Shown here piece after piece: positions 8,872 to 18,086 of a stretch of DNA of 64,000 nucleotides. Source of the stretch: Frankia sp. AiPa1 (GTDB lineage: Bacteria > Actinomycetota > Actinomycetes > Frankiales > Frankiaceae); assembly GCF_023243075.1 (NCBI RefSeq), contig NZ_JALKFZ020000002.1, forward strand, positions 186,001 through 250,000. The letters run 5' to 3'. The notes beneath the pieces were generated by a model, which did no database searches, had not been told where the DNA came from, and saw nothing but the letters and a program-made list of their open reading frames with translations. Position 1 is the first letter of the stretch; the number at the start of each line of letters is the position of its first letter. The translations under genes were made by a program, and so were the position numbers.

Positions 8872-9693
8872 TTAACCGCCGGCGGCGGCGATCGCCGCGA
8901 GCACCACCGAGGCCAGTGGAGCCGCGCAGATCACCAGGTCGGGCAGCAGCGGGTCGGGCTGGTTGTAGCGCAACGGGGAGCCGTCCAGCCGGCTGGTGTG
9001 CAGGCCGGCCGCCCGGGCGACGGCCACCGGGGCCGCCGAGTCCCACTCGTACTGGCCGCCGGCGTGCAGGTAGATCTCCGCCTGGCCGCGGATGACCGCG
9101 GCGGCCTTGGCGCCGGCCGACCCCATCGGGACGATCGTCGCCCCCAGCGTCTCGGCGACCTGCCCGACCAGCAGCGGGGCGCGAGTCCGGCTGGCGACGA
9201 TCCGAGGCGGACTCACCACGGGCTGGGCCGTCGGGGGGCCCTCGGCTCCCGGCAGGGTCACGCCGAGCGCGGGCAGCGCGACCGCGCCCGAGACCAGTTC
9301 GCCGCGCTGCCACAGCGCGACATGCACCGCCCAGTCCGACCGGCCGGGTTCGGCGAACTCTCGGGTGCCGTCCAGCGGGTCGACGATCCACACCCGCTCG
9401 GCGGACAGCCGGGCCGGGTCGTCCACACCCTCTTCGGACAGCACGGCGTCGGCCGGGCGATGCCGGGCCAAGGCGCGGGCGAGCAGCTGATGTGACCGCG
9501 CGTCGCCGGCGTCGCGCAGGGTCGCCGGCTCCGCGAATCCGAGTTCGTCGCGGATTCGGAGCAGCAGTTTGCCGGCATCCGTGGCCAGACGCCGGGCAAG
9601 GACATCGTCGTCGAGTTCGTCGGTGGCGATGTCGACGGGGACGCGAGCTGGCGAACTGGTGTCGTCGGTGTTCATCGGGTGGGAGTCTGTCAC
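8872..9693 (-). CDS. cysQ: 3'(2'),5'-bisphosphate nucleotidase
   Basis: 273 aa metal-dependent phosphatase of the inositol-monophosphatase superfamily. It hydrolyses adenosine 3',5'-bisphosphate left by sulfate reduction or sulfonation. LSEE at 85-88 and DPLDGT at 105-110 provide metal ligands, and EWDSAAPVAVARAAG at 216-230 is the C-terminal signature. Placement directly upstream of cysDN on the same strand supports CysQ over a generic inositol phosphatase. The listed start is GTG 9693; ATG 9675 (MNTDDTSS) is an equally plausible start. The start region overlaps the promoter of the divergent APS-kinase fusion, so the two may share control. Confidence 0.88.
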   Translation of the reverse strand: MTDSHPMNTDDTSSPARVPVDIATDELDDDVLARRLATDAGKLLLRIRDELGFAEPATLRDAGDARSHQLLARALARHRPADAVLSEEGVDDPARLSAERVWIVDPLDGTREFAEPGRSDWAVHVALWQRGELVSGAVALPALGVTLPGAEGPPTAQPVVSPPRIVASRTRAPLLVGQVAETLGATIVPMGSAGAKAAAVIRGQAEIYLHAGGQYEWDSAAPVAVARAAGLHTSRLDGSPLRYNQPDPLLPDLVICAAPLASVVLAAIAAAGG

Positions 9694-9697
9694 CCGC

Positions 9698-9703
9698 TAC
9701 GGT
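9698..9703 (+). promoter_or_regulatory. candidate -10 box, leaderless start
   Basis: TACGGT, 7 nt before GTG 9711, in the 17-nt gap between divergent starts. No ribosome binding site is visible. Confidence 0.45.
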
Positions 9704-9710
9704 CGCGGGT

Positions 9711-11495
9711 GTGAGTGCCACCTCTCATCCGGATCCAGATCGTCACCACGCATCCCAGCCCGGTCCCGCGGCGGCCCCGGCCGGCAGGGCGGCGGCCACC
9801 AGCACGCGATCGAGTGGTGATCCACTGCTGGCCCTGGTCGGCCCGGCCCGGGCGGCCGAGCTGAGCGCGGCCTCGCGCGACTGGCCGTCGCTCACCCTCA
9901 CGCCACGGCAACTCGCCGAGCTCGAGCTGCTGCTCGTCGGCGGCTTCGGGCCACATCCCGGCTACCCGGCCGCGGACGAGGTGGCCGACGTCGCGGTGCC
10001 GGCCCTCGTTCTCGCTGCCGACGACACCGCGGTGCCGGAACCCGGCACGAGTGTCGCGTTGCGTGATGCCGAGGGGGTGATGCTCGCCGCGCTGCACCTG
10101 CGCGCGGTCATCCCGCTGCCGTCACCCGCCGGCCTGCCTTCGGAGTCGAGCCGGGTGCGGCTGGTCGGCGAGGTGGAGGGGGTGCGTCTGCCGCACCATC
10201 CCGACCATCCGGATCTGCGGCTCACTCCGGACCAGCTGCGCGCCGAACTGCGCGCCCGTGGCTGGGTCGGCCCCCAGGTCGGCTCGGGTGCCGTGTGGGC
10301 GGTGTGGGCCGACGGCCTGCTGCACACCGCGGACGTGGGCCGCATCCGGGCCCTGACCCGCCAGGGCAAACGCTGCGTCGTGCTCGCCCCGGTCGGCGGA
10401 GCCGATCCGGCGGACGCCCAGCACCACCTGCGGGTGCGCTGCCTGCTGGCGGCCCTGGAGGCCGTCGAAGCGCCGTTGCGGCCCAGCGAGGCGACCCTCG
10501 CTTCGGAGGCGCTGGCCTCGGACGCCCTGGCGGCCGGCGGCGCGGGGCGTCACCGGGAGCCGGGTCCCGACCCCTACCGCCGCCCCGGGGCCGGCGACGT
10601 GGCCCACGGTCACCACAGCCTGCTCATCCTCGTCCCCGCCGTGCCCTCGCCGATACTGGCGACCCCCCGCGAACCGGGGATGAGCGCCACGGTCCTGGCC
10701 ACTCCGGCGCCTTCCCCGGCCGGAGCGGGCTGGGCGTCGCGGGAGTCGGGCGAGCTTGCCCGGCTCACCGCCCAGCGGGCGCACCTGGCCAGCGCCTACG
10801 GCCTGACCGGAAGCCTGATCGGCCCGGCGATCGGCGCGCCGGGCCGCGACGAGCTCGCCTCCCTGCTGGACGCCGGCGGGCCGATCCCCGCGGAACTCAC
10901 CCCGCCGGCCGTGGCCGCCGAGCTCACCCGAGCGGTACCGCCGCGCTCGAAGCGGGGGCTGACGATCCTGTTCACCGGGCTGTCCGGCTCCGGGAAGTCC
11001 ACCCTGGCGGGGCTGCTGGTGTGCCGGCTGCTCGAGGAAGGCGGCCGGCGGGTCACCCTGCTCGACGGTGACGTGGTGCGCACCCACCTGTCGAAGGGCC
11101 TCGGCTTCTCCCGCGCCGACCGGGACACCAACGTGCGCCGGATCGGCTTCGTCGCCGCCCAGGTCGCGGGGGTTGGCGGTACCGCGGTGTGCGCACCGAT
11201 CGCGCCCTACGCGGACGTACGCGCCGAGGTGCGCGCCATGGTGCACGCAGCCGGCGGCGGCTTCGTCCTCGTCCATGTGGCGACGCCGGTCGAGGTCTGC
11301 GAGGCCCGCGACCGCAAGGGCCTGTACGCCAAAGCCCGCGCCGGCGTGATCCCCGCGTTCACCGGCGTGTCGGACCCGTACGAGGAGCCCGACGACGCCG
11401 ACGTCACGGTCGACACCTCACGGCTGTCGACCGAGGAGTCGATCGACCGGGTCCTCGACCATCTGCGCCTCGCTGGCTGGCTCGCCACCCCCTGA
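9711..11495 (+). CDS. cysC: degenerate ATP sulfurylase-like domain fused to adenylylsulfate kinase
   Basis: 594 aa. Residues about 410-594 are a complete APS kinase (makes PAPS from adenylylsulfate and ATP): GLSGSGKST at 423-431, LLDGDVVRTHLSKGLGFS, and DRKGLYAKARAG. Residues 1-400 look like the PUA-like and catalytic domains of a Sat-type ATP sulfurylase (LTPRQLAELELLLVGGFGPH, VALRDAEGVMLA, HHSLLILVPAVPSPILATPR). I cannot find the QxRN or HxGH nucleotide-binding motifs needed for sulfurylase activity. It probably works as a kinase with a scaffold or regulatory N-domain, relying on the neighbouring CysDN for APS (inference). GTG 9711 is chosen because it sits 7 nt after TACGGT; the frame is open to 9492. 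Confidence 0.85.
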   Translation: MSATSHPDPDRHHASQPGPAAAPAGRAAATSTRSSGDPLLALVGPARAAELSAASRDWPSLTLTPRQLAELELLLVGGFGPHPGYPAADEVADVAVPALVLAADDTAVPEPGTSVALRDAEGVMLAALHLRAVIPLPSPAGLPSESSRVRLVGEVEGVRLPHHPDHPDLRLTPDQLRAELRARGWVGPQVGSGAVWAVWADGLLHTADVGRIRALTRQGKRCVVLAPVGGADPADAQHHLRVRCLLAALEAVEAPLRPSEATLASEALASDALAAGGAGRHREPGPDPYRRPGAGDVAHGHHSLLILVPAVPSPILATPREPGMSATVLATPAPSPAGAGWASRESGELARLTAQRAHLASAYGLTGSLIGPAIGAPGRDELASLLDAGGPIPAELTPPAVAAELTRAVPPRSKRGLTILFTGLSGSGKSTLAGLLVCRLLEEGGRRVTLLDGDVVRTHLSKGLGFSRADRDTNVRRIGFVAAQVAGVGGTAVCAPIAPYADVRAEVRAMVHAAGGGFVLVHVATPVEVCEARDRKGLYAKARAGVIPAFTGVSDPYEEPDDADVTVDTSRLSTEESIDRVLDHLRLAGWLATP

Positions 11496-11530
11496 GCGGT
11501 ATGGCCCTCGGCCCCCCGCGGGCGGGTGGG

Positions 11531-13273
11531 TCAGTAGGCGCCTTCGCGGCGCAGGACGGCGAAGACGGTGCGCCAGAGGATCACGAAGTCCATCGCCAGC
11601 GACCAGTTCTCCACATAGCGCAGGTCGAGGCGCACCGACTCGTCCCATTCCAGGTCCGACCGGCCACTGATCTGCCACAGGCCGGTCAGTCCCGGTTTGA
11701 CCATGAGGCGACGATGCACGTCGACCTCGTAACGGGCCACCTCGCTCGGCAGCGGCGGGCGCGGGCCCACCAGCGACATGGTGCCGTTGAGCACGTTGAA
11801 CAGCTGCGGCAACTCGTCCAGCGACCACTTGCGCAAGAACCTGCCGGCCCGGGTCACCCGCGGGTCGTCGCGCATCTTGAACAGCAGCCCATCGGCCCGC
11901 TCGTTGCGCGACTCCAGATCCTTCTTGCGCTCCTCCGCGTCGATGTACATCGAGCGGAACTTGAACATCGTGAAATGCCCGCCACCGCGGCCGACCCGGA
12001 CCTGCCGGAACAGCGCCGGTCCGCGGCTGGTCAGCCGCACGGCAAGGCCGAGACCGAGCAGCACCGGAGCGAACAGCACGATGACCGTCATCGCGACCAC
12101 CCGGTCGAACACGCCCTTCATCACCCGGCGGGTGCCGGTCAGCTCCGGCTCCTCGATGTGCAGCAGGGGCAGGCCCGCGACCGGACGGATCGAGATCCGC
12201 GGGCCGGTCACGTCGGTGAGCGCCGAGGAGACCAGCACGTCGACGTCGCTGCCTTCCAGCGTCCACAGCACCCGGCGCAGCGTCTCGCCGTCCATCTGCG
12301 GGCAGATCGCCACCGTGGTGGCGTGGGTCGCGCTGATCGCGGTGTGCAGGGTCTCCGAGGTGCCGACGATCGGCACGCCGAGCAGGTCGAACCCGCTGCG
12401 CTCGGGACGGTCATGACTGTGCCGGCCGGGTGAGCGGTCCAGCACGACGCCGACGACGGCCCAGCCGGAGGTCGGGTCGCGCTGGGCCAGGCGCACGAGC
12501 GTCGCCGCCGACTCACCGGCGCCGACGACGAGAACCCGGTGCAGGCAGCGCCCGTTGCGGCGCATCCGGTGCAGAACGCCGCGGCCGACCACCCGCCCGG
12601 CCACCGACAGCAGCGTCGCGGCCGGGAACGCGATGAGTACGTAGCTGCGGGCGATCTCGGCCTTGGTGGCATACGACACGATGGCCACCGTGGCGGTGAG
12701 CCGGGCCGCGGCGTTCACCACGCGGCGGAACTCCTCCGACCCACCGCCGAGGAACCGACTCTCATACGCCCGGTTGAGCGACATCGACAGTACCCAGCCG
12801 AGCGGCAGCAGCACCGTCATCAGGATGTACGGCTTGATCGAGATCGGCTCGGGCCCGAAGTCGACAAAATGGCCGAACCGAACGAAGAACGCCAATGCCG
12901 CGGCCACCACACAGCCCGCCGCGTCGAACGTGACCAGCAGCCGCACGTATCGGCGTTCCCAGGTGACCTGGGCCCGGTAGCCCGTCGGGGGCTCGGCGCC
13001 CGCCCGGGCCGCGCTGTGCCGCCCACTGGACGAGCCCAGCGGCCCGGTGGTGGCACCGCGCCGCGAGCGGCCGCCCGGTCCGGTCCCGGAGAGTGCCGTA
13101 CCGCCCGATCCGTCGTCCGGCCGATACGACTGCGGCGGCGGGTAATGCGTGTTGCCCTGGCCCTGGCCCTGATCACCGTAGCCCTGACCGCCCTGAGCCT
13201 GGCCGGGCTGGCCCTGACCGGTCGGGGGGCGGGCGACGACGTTCGGCCCAGCGGCGTAGCGGTTCCCCGACAC
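11531..13273 (-). CDS. polyprenyl-phosphate sugar-1-phosphate transferase
   Basis: 580 aa membrane enzyme that starts surface or exopolysaccharide synthesis by moving a sugar phosphate onto undecaprenyl phosphate. The N-terminal 80 residues are Gln/Gly/Pro-rich and disordered. Four to five hydrophobic segments lie at about 100-240, followed by a CoA-binding-like Rossmann region (VLVVGAGESAATLVRLA) at about 240-370. The C-terminal bacterial sugar transferase domain shows FKFRSM, RKWSLDELPQLFNVLNGTMS, LVGPRP and KPGLTGLWQISGRSD. Start GTG 13273. It is monocistronic here. The glycosyltransferase-acyltransferase at the right edge and the epimerase at 56671 may serve the same class of product (inference). 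Confidence 0.92.
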   Translation of the reverse strand: MSGNRYAAGPNVVARPPTGQGQPGQAQGGQGYGDQGQGQGNTHYPPPQSYRPDDGSGGTALSGTGPGGRSRRGATTGPLGSSSGRHSAARAGAEPPTGYRAQVTWERRYVRLLVTFDAAGCVVAAALAFFVRFGHFVDFGPEPISIKPYILMTVLLPLGWVLSMSLNRAYESRFLGGGSEEFRRVVNAAARLTATVAIVSYATKAEIARSYVLIAFPAATLLSVAGRVVGRGVLHRMRRNGRCLHRVLVVGAGESAATLVRLAQRDPTSGWAVVGVVLDRSPGRHSHDRPERSGFDLLGVPIVGTSETLHTAISATHATTVAICPQMDGETLRRVLWTLEGSDVDVLVSSALTDVTGPRISIRPVAGLPLLHIEEPELTGTRRVMKGVFDRVVAMTVIVLFAPVLLGLGLAVRLTSRGPALFRQVRVGRGGGHFTMFKFRSMYIDAEERKKDLESRNERADGLLFKMRDDPRVTRAGRFLRKWSLDELPQLFNVLNGTMSLVGPRPPLPSEVARYEVDVHRRLMVKPGLTGLWQISGRSDLEWDESVRLDLRYVENWSLAMDFVILWRTVFAVLRREGAY

Positions 13274-14358
13274 GGTCTAGGTCACCGCCGTCGCCCCGCG
13301 CACGCCCGAACAGCGCGCGCGCAGGTCATGATCGGCCGGACTCCGGCCGATCGCTGGTTGGCCGACCGCTGATTGGCCGACGGCGAGAGGGCCGACAGCC
13401 CGCAACCGCGCCGCCGTCACGAGGCGCACCCGGGACGGGGCGAGCGCCGCCGCGGCGATCGCCCAACCGGTCCGGGTTGTACAAATTTTGCCCGATTTCT
13501 ACATCCAGGGGAATAGTCCGTCGTTCGGACGCACCCCGCCAAACACCCCACGTGGGGCAGCTGGCGCAGCGCGCCCGGTCGGCAGGCGAACCCGTTGTGG
13601 GCACATCTGGCCGTGTGTCGCACCGGCGGCCGCGAGCTCGTCTCTCGGTGACGCATCGACCGGACCTCCAGCGATCTCTCCCCGCCACTGACTGTGGGCA
13701 CCACGGGGCAGCACGAGGGCGGTCCGCACTCTGCCCACCGGGCACGACGCCGCGCCACCACCCCCCACGGTGCACCCGACCGAACTGCCGGGATGACCGG
13801 CGTCCCTGGTCACGGGCAACGTTACCGGCCGACTCGGGTCGAACCGCCAGCGGGCCGATTCGGTGTCCACCCGGCCGAGACGAATCGTTCGCCCGTAGCC
13901 ACACCGTCACCCGTCTGTTTGTGGCGACTCAAGGTAGCAGAGTTGGAAGCGAAATCCGATAACCCGCCGTAGCAAGATTTCTATGAATCACTGCTGGTCA
14001 TGACATATCGGAACCACAGGCTCGAGCGACACGCTGCGTATACATCTAGTGCCGCGAGTGCTACTGTGCGTCATGTTCTCGAGCGCCAGGCGCGAAGCGG
14101 TCGGCGACCGGACCGGTGGGGCGGCCGAGGGAACAACTGCCATGCTTAGCGGTGTGATGCGCTGGTAGCGGCGCCGCGGGCACGGCCACGAGACGGTCGG
14201 CGTCTGCCGGACGGGTGGGGGCGCCCAGGCAGGCGCCGGCTGCCGCGTGTCGCACCCCCCAACACGCGGCAGCGGCTTACGGCACTGGCTGGCTTGGGCA
14301 CTGGACTGACTGGCCGCCAGAGCTGGCCAGGGCAGGGCTGGTCAGGGCCCAGGGCTGG
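13274..14358. other. 1.1 kb gap without a supported protein gene
   Basis: The stretch lies between the sugar transferase and hemQ. Two less GC-rich patches (about 13480-13530 and 13930-14060) suggest promoters; the first contains the palindrome TTGTACAA. ORFs here have shadow-like Arg/Pro-rich compositions. The right third holds a candidate RNA (see 14068-14273) and short GGGCTGGTCAGGGC repeats immediately downstream of hemQ (about 14334-14367). Confidence 0.6.
14068..14273 (+). ncRNA. candidate small RNA ending in a C6-loop hairpin
   Basis: TACTGT at 14062-14067 is a possible -10 box. About 170 nt further on is a perfect 12-bp hairpin, GCTGCCGCGTGT (14239-14250) paired with ACACGCGGCAGC (14262-14273), whose loop carries CCCCCC. 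A C6 loop recalls the actinobacterial 6C RNA, but only one such hairpin is visible where 6C has two. Alternatives: the hairpin is simply a terminator for hemQ on the other strand, or the transcript encodes the 31-codon ORF ATG 14073 to TAG 14168 (ending SGVMRW). I cannot choose between these. Confidence 0.25.
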
Positions 14359-15054
14359 TCAGGGCAGGGCGGCGACGAGATCAGCGACGGGCTTGCGGGC
14401 GCCGGTGTAGAAGGGTGTCTCCAGCCGGGTGTGCCTGCGCGCGGTGCTCGCGCGCAGGTGCCGCAGGCAGTCGACGATCCGGTGCAGTTCGTCGGCCTCG
14501 AAGGCGAGCAGCCACTCGTAGTCGTTCAGTCCGAAGGAGGCCACGGTGTTGGCCCGGACGTCCTCGTACTCGCGTCCCATCATCCCGTGCTCGGCGAGCA
14601 TGCCCCGCCGCTCGTACTCGGGCAGGAGATACCACTCCAGTGACCGGTTGAACGGGTACACGCAGACGTACCCGCGCGGGTCTTCCCGACGCACGAAGGC
14701 CGGGATGTGGTTGCGGTTGAACTCCGCGGGACGGTGCAGCCCGACGGCGGACCAGACCGGGCGCAGATGGCCGCCCAGCGCCGTCTGGCGGAACCGCTGG
14801 TAGGTCTCCTGCAGCAGATCGGGGTTGGGGCTGGTCCACCACACCATCAGGTCGGCGTCGGCCCGGTAACCGGACAGCTCGTAGAGCCCACGCGTGTAGA
14901 CGTCCTTCGCGAGAGCGCCGTCGAGCAGTGCCTCCACCTCGTCGATCAGGGCACCGCGATCGGCGGGCAGGCGGCGTTCGGCGGCGAACACCGACCATCC
15001 GGTGTAGAGCAGCTCGGCGTTGAGTTCGTTCGCGGACTTCGTGGACTCCGGCAT
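14359..15054 (-). CDS. hemQ: coproheme decarboxylase (chlorite dismutase family)
   Basis: 231 aa enzyme that oxidatively decarboxylates iron-coproporphyrin III to heme b, the last step of the coproporphyrin-dependent route of Gram-positives. The family segment YPFNRSLEWYLLP begins at Tyr133, matching the catalytic tyrosine position; EHGMMGR near 155 holds a candidate proximal His156; SFGLNDYEWLLAFEAD near 190 is typical. ATG 15054 has GGAGA 9 nt upstream. It follows the hemY-type oxidase on the same strand across a repeat-filled 112-bp spacer, and hemE is further upstream, so three heme genes are clustered and co-oriented. Confidence 0.93.
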   Translation of the reverse strand: MPESTKSANELNAELLYTGWSVFAAERRLPADRGALIDEVEALLDGALAKDVYTRGLYELSGYRADADLMVWWTSPNPDLLQETYQRFRQTALGGHLRPVWSAVGLHRPAEFNRNHIPAFVRREDPRGYVCVYPFNRSLEWYLLPEYERRGMLAEHGMMGREYEDVRANTVASFGLNDYEWLLAFEADELHRIVDCLRHLRASTARRHTRLETPFYTGARKPVADLVAALP

Positions 15055-15096
15055 TCGGCGTCTCCAGTATCGGCCGGCCGGGCCCGTCCCGGCCAG

Positions 15097-15184
15097 GCGG
15101 CGTTGTCACATTCGCGGCGTTGTCACATTCCAGGAGCTGCTGTGTCACATTCCAGGAGCTGCGTTGTCAGATTCCAGGAGCTGC
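15097..15184. repeat. TGTCACATTC repeat array between hemY and hemQ
   Basis: Two tandem 17-bp units (GCGGCGTTGTCACATTC, 15097-15130) run into three 22-bp-spaced units of TGTCACATTCCAGGAGCTGC (15121, 15143 and, with one change, 15165). The last unit is the 3' end of hemY, including its stop codon, so the spacer looks like repeated duplication of the hemY tail. Confidence 0.9.
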
Positions 15185-16633
15185 GGGCTGGGTCGAGCCG
15201 CCATGCGCGGCGCGGGCCTCCCGCAGCACCGCGGCGGCTGCCGCCTCACCGGAGCGGATGCAGGCCGGGATGCCGATACCGTCGTAGCCGGCACCGGCGA
15301 GGGCCAGGCCCGCCGGCAGTGCCCGGCGCACGGATGCGATCCGGTTCAGATGCCCCGGCAGGTACTGCGGCAACCCACCCTCCCAGCGGCTGACCCGCAA
15401 GGCGATCGGGCGCGCCAGCAGCCCGGTGATCTGCGCGATCTCGGCGGCGGCGACCCCGGCGAGCTCGGTATCGCCACGGGTCAGCTCGTCGTCGGCACCC
15501 GCCCGCCCGAGGCTCGCGCGCACGACGGTGAGCCGCTCGGAGCCGACATGTGGCCATTTGGCGGTCAGGTACGTCGCGGCCTTCACCGATGTTCCCGCCC
15601 GCGCCGGCACCAGGAAGCCGCTGCCGCTGGGCGGGGTGACGTCCCGGTAGACGAGGGTCACCAAGCCCACCGAGGCGTACGGGACACCGGCCAGCGGCGC
15701 CGCCGCGTGCGGGGCGAGCGGGCGCAGCAGCGAACGCGTCTCCCCCGCGGGCACGGCCAGGATCACGGCGTCGGCGTCCAGCGGCTCAGGAGTCCCCCCG
15801 GCACGATCCCGGCCACAGACGACCCGCCAGCCGCTCCCGGTGCGCTCCAGGGCGCGGACCGGGACGCCGGTACGCACCGTGGCGCCGCACCGCTCGGCCA
15901 ACCGGGTGGCGAACCGGCCCAGGCCGCCACGCACGCTCGCGAACATGGGGGTTGCGGTGCCGCTGGTCGCGGGGCCGGTCCGGGCCCGTACCCGGTGGGC
16001 GCCGAGCAGCAGCGAGCGGTCCTCGGCAAGAATCGGGACGAGCTGCGGCACGGTCGCCCGCAGGGACAGCGCGTCGGCGCGCCCGGCGTAGACACCACCG
16101 AGCAGCGGATCGACGAGCAGGTCGACGACCTCCCGCCCGACCCGCGCGCCGACGTAGGCGCCGACGGTCGGGTCGTCCGGGAAACTCGAGCGCGGCAGCG
16201 CGAGGTCCGCGGCGGCCCGCAGCATCCCCCACGGGGAGAGCACTCCCGAGCGGATGAGGCCGAGTGCGTCGGTGGGCACGCCGAGCATCGTGTTCGGCGG
16301 GATGGGTCGTAGCCGGCCGCGGATCCACAGGGACGCGGACGTCGTCGCCGGGTGCACCACGTCGTGGCCGAGACCGATCTGGCGAGCCAGCCGCAGACCG
16401 TCGGGCACCCGGGCGAGGAACGACTCGGCACCCTCCTCGACGTCCATCCCCTCGATCGGTGTGGTGTGCAGCTTCCCGCCGACCCGCGACGCCGCGTCCA
16501 GCACGGTCACCTCGGCGTGACCGGCCAGCGCATGGGCGGCGGCGAGCCCGGCGACACCTGCACCGACGATGACAACCCGCACGCTCCTGCCGCCCTTCAC
16601 CGAAACTTCGACCCTGTCTCCAGGATCCACCAT
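15167..16633 (-). CDS. hemY: FAD-dependent (copro)protoporphyrinogen oxidase
   Basis: 488 aa flavoenzyme. In this pathway type it most likely oxidises coproporphyrinogen III to coproporphyrin III (CgoX role), since hemQ is adjacent. The FAD dinucleotide motif is VVIVGAGVAGLAAA (GxGxxG at 24-29); MDVEEGAESFLAR and the C-terminal LALAGAGYDGIGIPACIRSG, which contacts FAD, fit the family. Start ATG 16633 has no clear ribosome binding site; GTG 16582 (VRVVIVGAG) with AGGAGC just upstream is an alternative. The last six codons and stop lie inside the 22-bp tandem repeat, so the natural C-terminus may have been altered by repeat growth. Confidence 0.92.
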   Translation of the reverse strand: MVDPGDRVEVSVKGGRSVRVVIVGAGVAGLAAAHALAGHAEVTVLDAASRVGGKLHTTPIEGMDVEEGAESFLARVPDGLRLARQIGLGHDVVHPATTSASLWIRGRLRPIPPNTMLGVPTDALGLIRSGVLSPWGMLRAAADLALPRSSFPDDPTVGAYVGARVGREVVDLLVDPLLGGVYAGRADALSLRATVPQLVPILAEDRSLLLGAHRVRARTGPATSGTATPMFASVRGGLGRFATRLAERCGATVRTGVPVRALERTGSGWRVVCGRDRAGGTPEPLDADAVILAVPAGETRSLLRPLAPHAAAPLAGVPYASVGLVTLVYRDVTPPSGSGFLVPARAGTSVKAATYLTAKWPHVGSERLTVVRASLGRAGADDELTRGDTELAGVAAAEIAQITGLLARPIALRVSRWEGGLPQYLPGHLNRIASVRRALPAGLALAGAGYDGIGIPACIRSGEAAAAAVLREARAAHGGSTQPAAPGI

Positions 16634-16812
16634 GATTCGCCGACGTCCACCCGGGTGGGCGTGCGCCGCGGCCGGCCGGGCTCAGCCGACCAGCTCCGCC
16701 GGCCCGAACGGGCCCGCGGCGGCGGTGCGTGCCTGGCCGGACGGGCCCGGCCCGCGGGGTTCGGGCCGGTACACCTCAGGCCCCCTGCCCCGCACTTCAG
16801 GAACCCCGCATC

Positions 16813-17958
16813 TCAGGAACCGTGAACGAGGTCCACGATGTGCGCGAGCACCCCGGGGTCCGTCTCCGGCAGGACCCCGTGCCCGAGGTTGAACACGTGG
16901 CCCGGCGCCGCCGCTCCCCGGCCGAGCACGTCGCGGACCTTGGCCGCCAGGACGTCCGGCGGGGCGAAGACGGCGGCCGGGTCCAGGTTGCCCTGCACCG
17001 CCCGGTGCGGCCCCACGCGGCCTACCGCGACGTCCAGGGGGACCCGCCAGTCGACACCGACCACATCCGCGCCGGCCTCGCCCATCGCGCCGAGCAGCTC
17101 GCCGGTGTTGACGCCGAAGTGGATGCGGGGAACCTCCCCCGCGAACGCGTCGAGCACCCGGGCGCTGTGCGGGGCGACGTAGCGCCGGTAATCGGCCTCG
17201 CTGAGCGCACCCGCCCAGGAGTCGAACAGCTGCAGGGCATCGACCCCCGCGTCCACCTGGACCCGCAGGAACCCGATGGTGATCGTGGCCAGCCGGTCGA
17301 GCAGATCGTGCCAGAGCTTCGGCTCGCTGTACATCAGCGCCTTGGTGCGCAGGTGGTTGCGGCTCGGGCCGCCCTCGACCAGGTAACTGGCCAGGGTGAA
17401 CGGCGCGCCGGCGAAGCCGATCAGCGGCGTGCCACCCAACTCACGCAGCAGGGCGGCGACCCCGTCCGCGATGTAGGGCACGTCGCCTGGCTCGAGCGTT
17501 CGCAGGGCCGCGACGCCGGCAGCATCCCGCACCGGCTCGGCGACGACCGGCCCGACCCCGGCCACGATGTCGATGTCCAGACCGAGGGCGACCAGCGGCA
17601 CGACGATGTCGGAGTAGAAGATCGCGGCATCCGGCCGGAACCTCCGCACCGGTTGCATGGTGATCTCGGTGATCAGCGCTGGGTCCCGGCAGGACTCAAG
17701 CATCGGGACACCCGCCCGCAGCCGGCGGTACTCCGGCAGCACCCGACCGGCCTGGCGCATGAACCACACGGGCGTGGTCTCGGGCCGCTCGCCCCGGCAG
17801 GCACGTAGGAACGCGGCCGTGGCCGCAAGACCCGGTCGACGCGCGCCCGCGTCGAGGGTGGCCGCCGCGCCGCGCGCCACGGCACGACCCCGCGCACCGG
17901 CCACGGCCACGGGGGCGGGCCCGGAGCCGGGCCCGGCGTCGATGTGGACGACAGACAT
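16813..17958 (-). CDS. hemE: uroporphyrinogen decarboxylase
   Basis: 381 aa cytoplasmic enzyme that removes four carboxyl groups from uroporphyrinogen III to give coproporphyrinogen III. The N-terminal signature [15 protein letters not shown] spans 63-77, [17 protein letters not shown] lies near 205, and [12 protein letters not shown] near the end. The first 45 residues are an Ala/Gly-rich extension. ATG 17958 is preceded by GATCGAGG; the frame is open to 18009. It lies 179 nt upstream of hemY and transcribes toward it. A perfect inverted repeat at 18087-18107 lies in the shared upstream region. Confidence 0.94.
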   Translation of the reverse strand: MSVVHIDAGPGSGPAPVAVAGARGRAVARGAAATLDAGARRPGLAATAAFLRACRGERPETTPVWFMRQAGRVLPEYRRLRAGVPMLESCRDPALITEITMQPVRRFRPDAAIFYSDIVVPLVALGLDIDIVAGVGPVVAEPVRDAAGVAALRTLEPGDVPYIADGVAALLRELGGTPLIGFAGAPFTLASYLVEGGPSRNHLRTKALMYSEPKLWHDLLDRLATITIGFLRVQVDAGVDALQLFDSWAGALSEADYRRYVAPHSARVLDAFAGEVPRIHFGVNTGELLGAMGEAGADVVGVDWRVPLDVAVGRVGPHRAVQGNLDPAAVFAPPDVLAAKVRDVLGRGAAAPGHVFNLGHGVLPETDPGVLAHIVDLVHGS

Positions 17959-18086
17959 GCCTCGATCGTTGCACGCCGGCCGCGCCTGTGCGGGTGCGAC
18001 CGGGCTCACGCGGTCCGGTGCGCGCGGGCCGCGGCGGCGTCGGCATGGTCACGCTGCCGCCGCGGCGGCCCGGCAGGCGTCGTCTA

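Noticed and set aside
13831-13851. tRNA T-loop-like GGTTCGACC on the minus strand
   Set aside because: The flanking bases do not pair as a T-stem and no acceptor stem or anticodon arm is present. The same holds for 19451-19470.
14073-14168. 31-codon ORF ending SGVMRW
   Set aside because: Length is unremarkable in GC-rich DNA and there is no ribosome binding site; mentioned only under the candidate RNA.
15097-15184. CRISPR array
   Set aside because: Repeats are direct, nearly contiguous and derived from the hemY end; there are no unique spacers of normal length and no cas genes.
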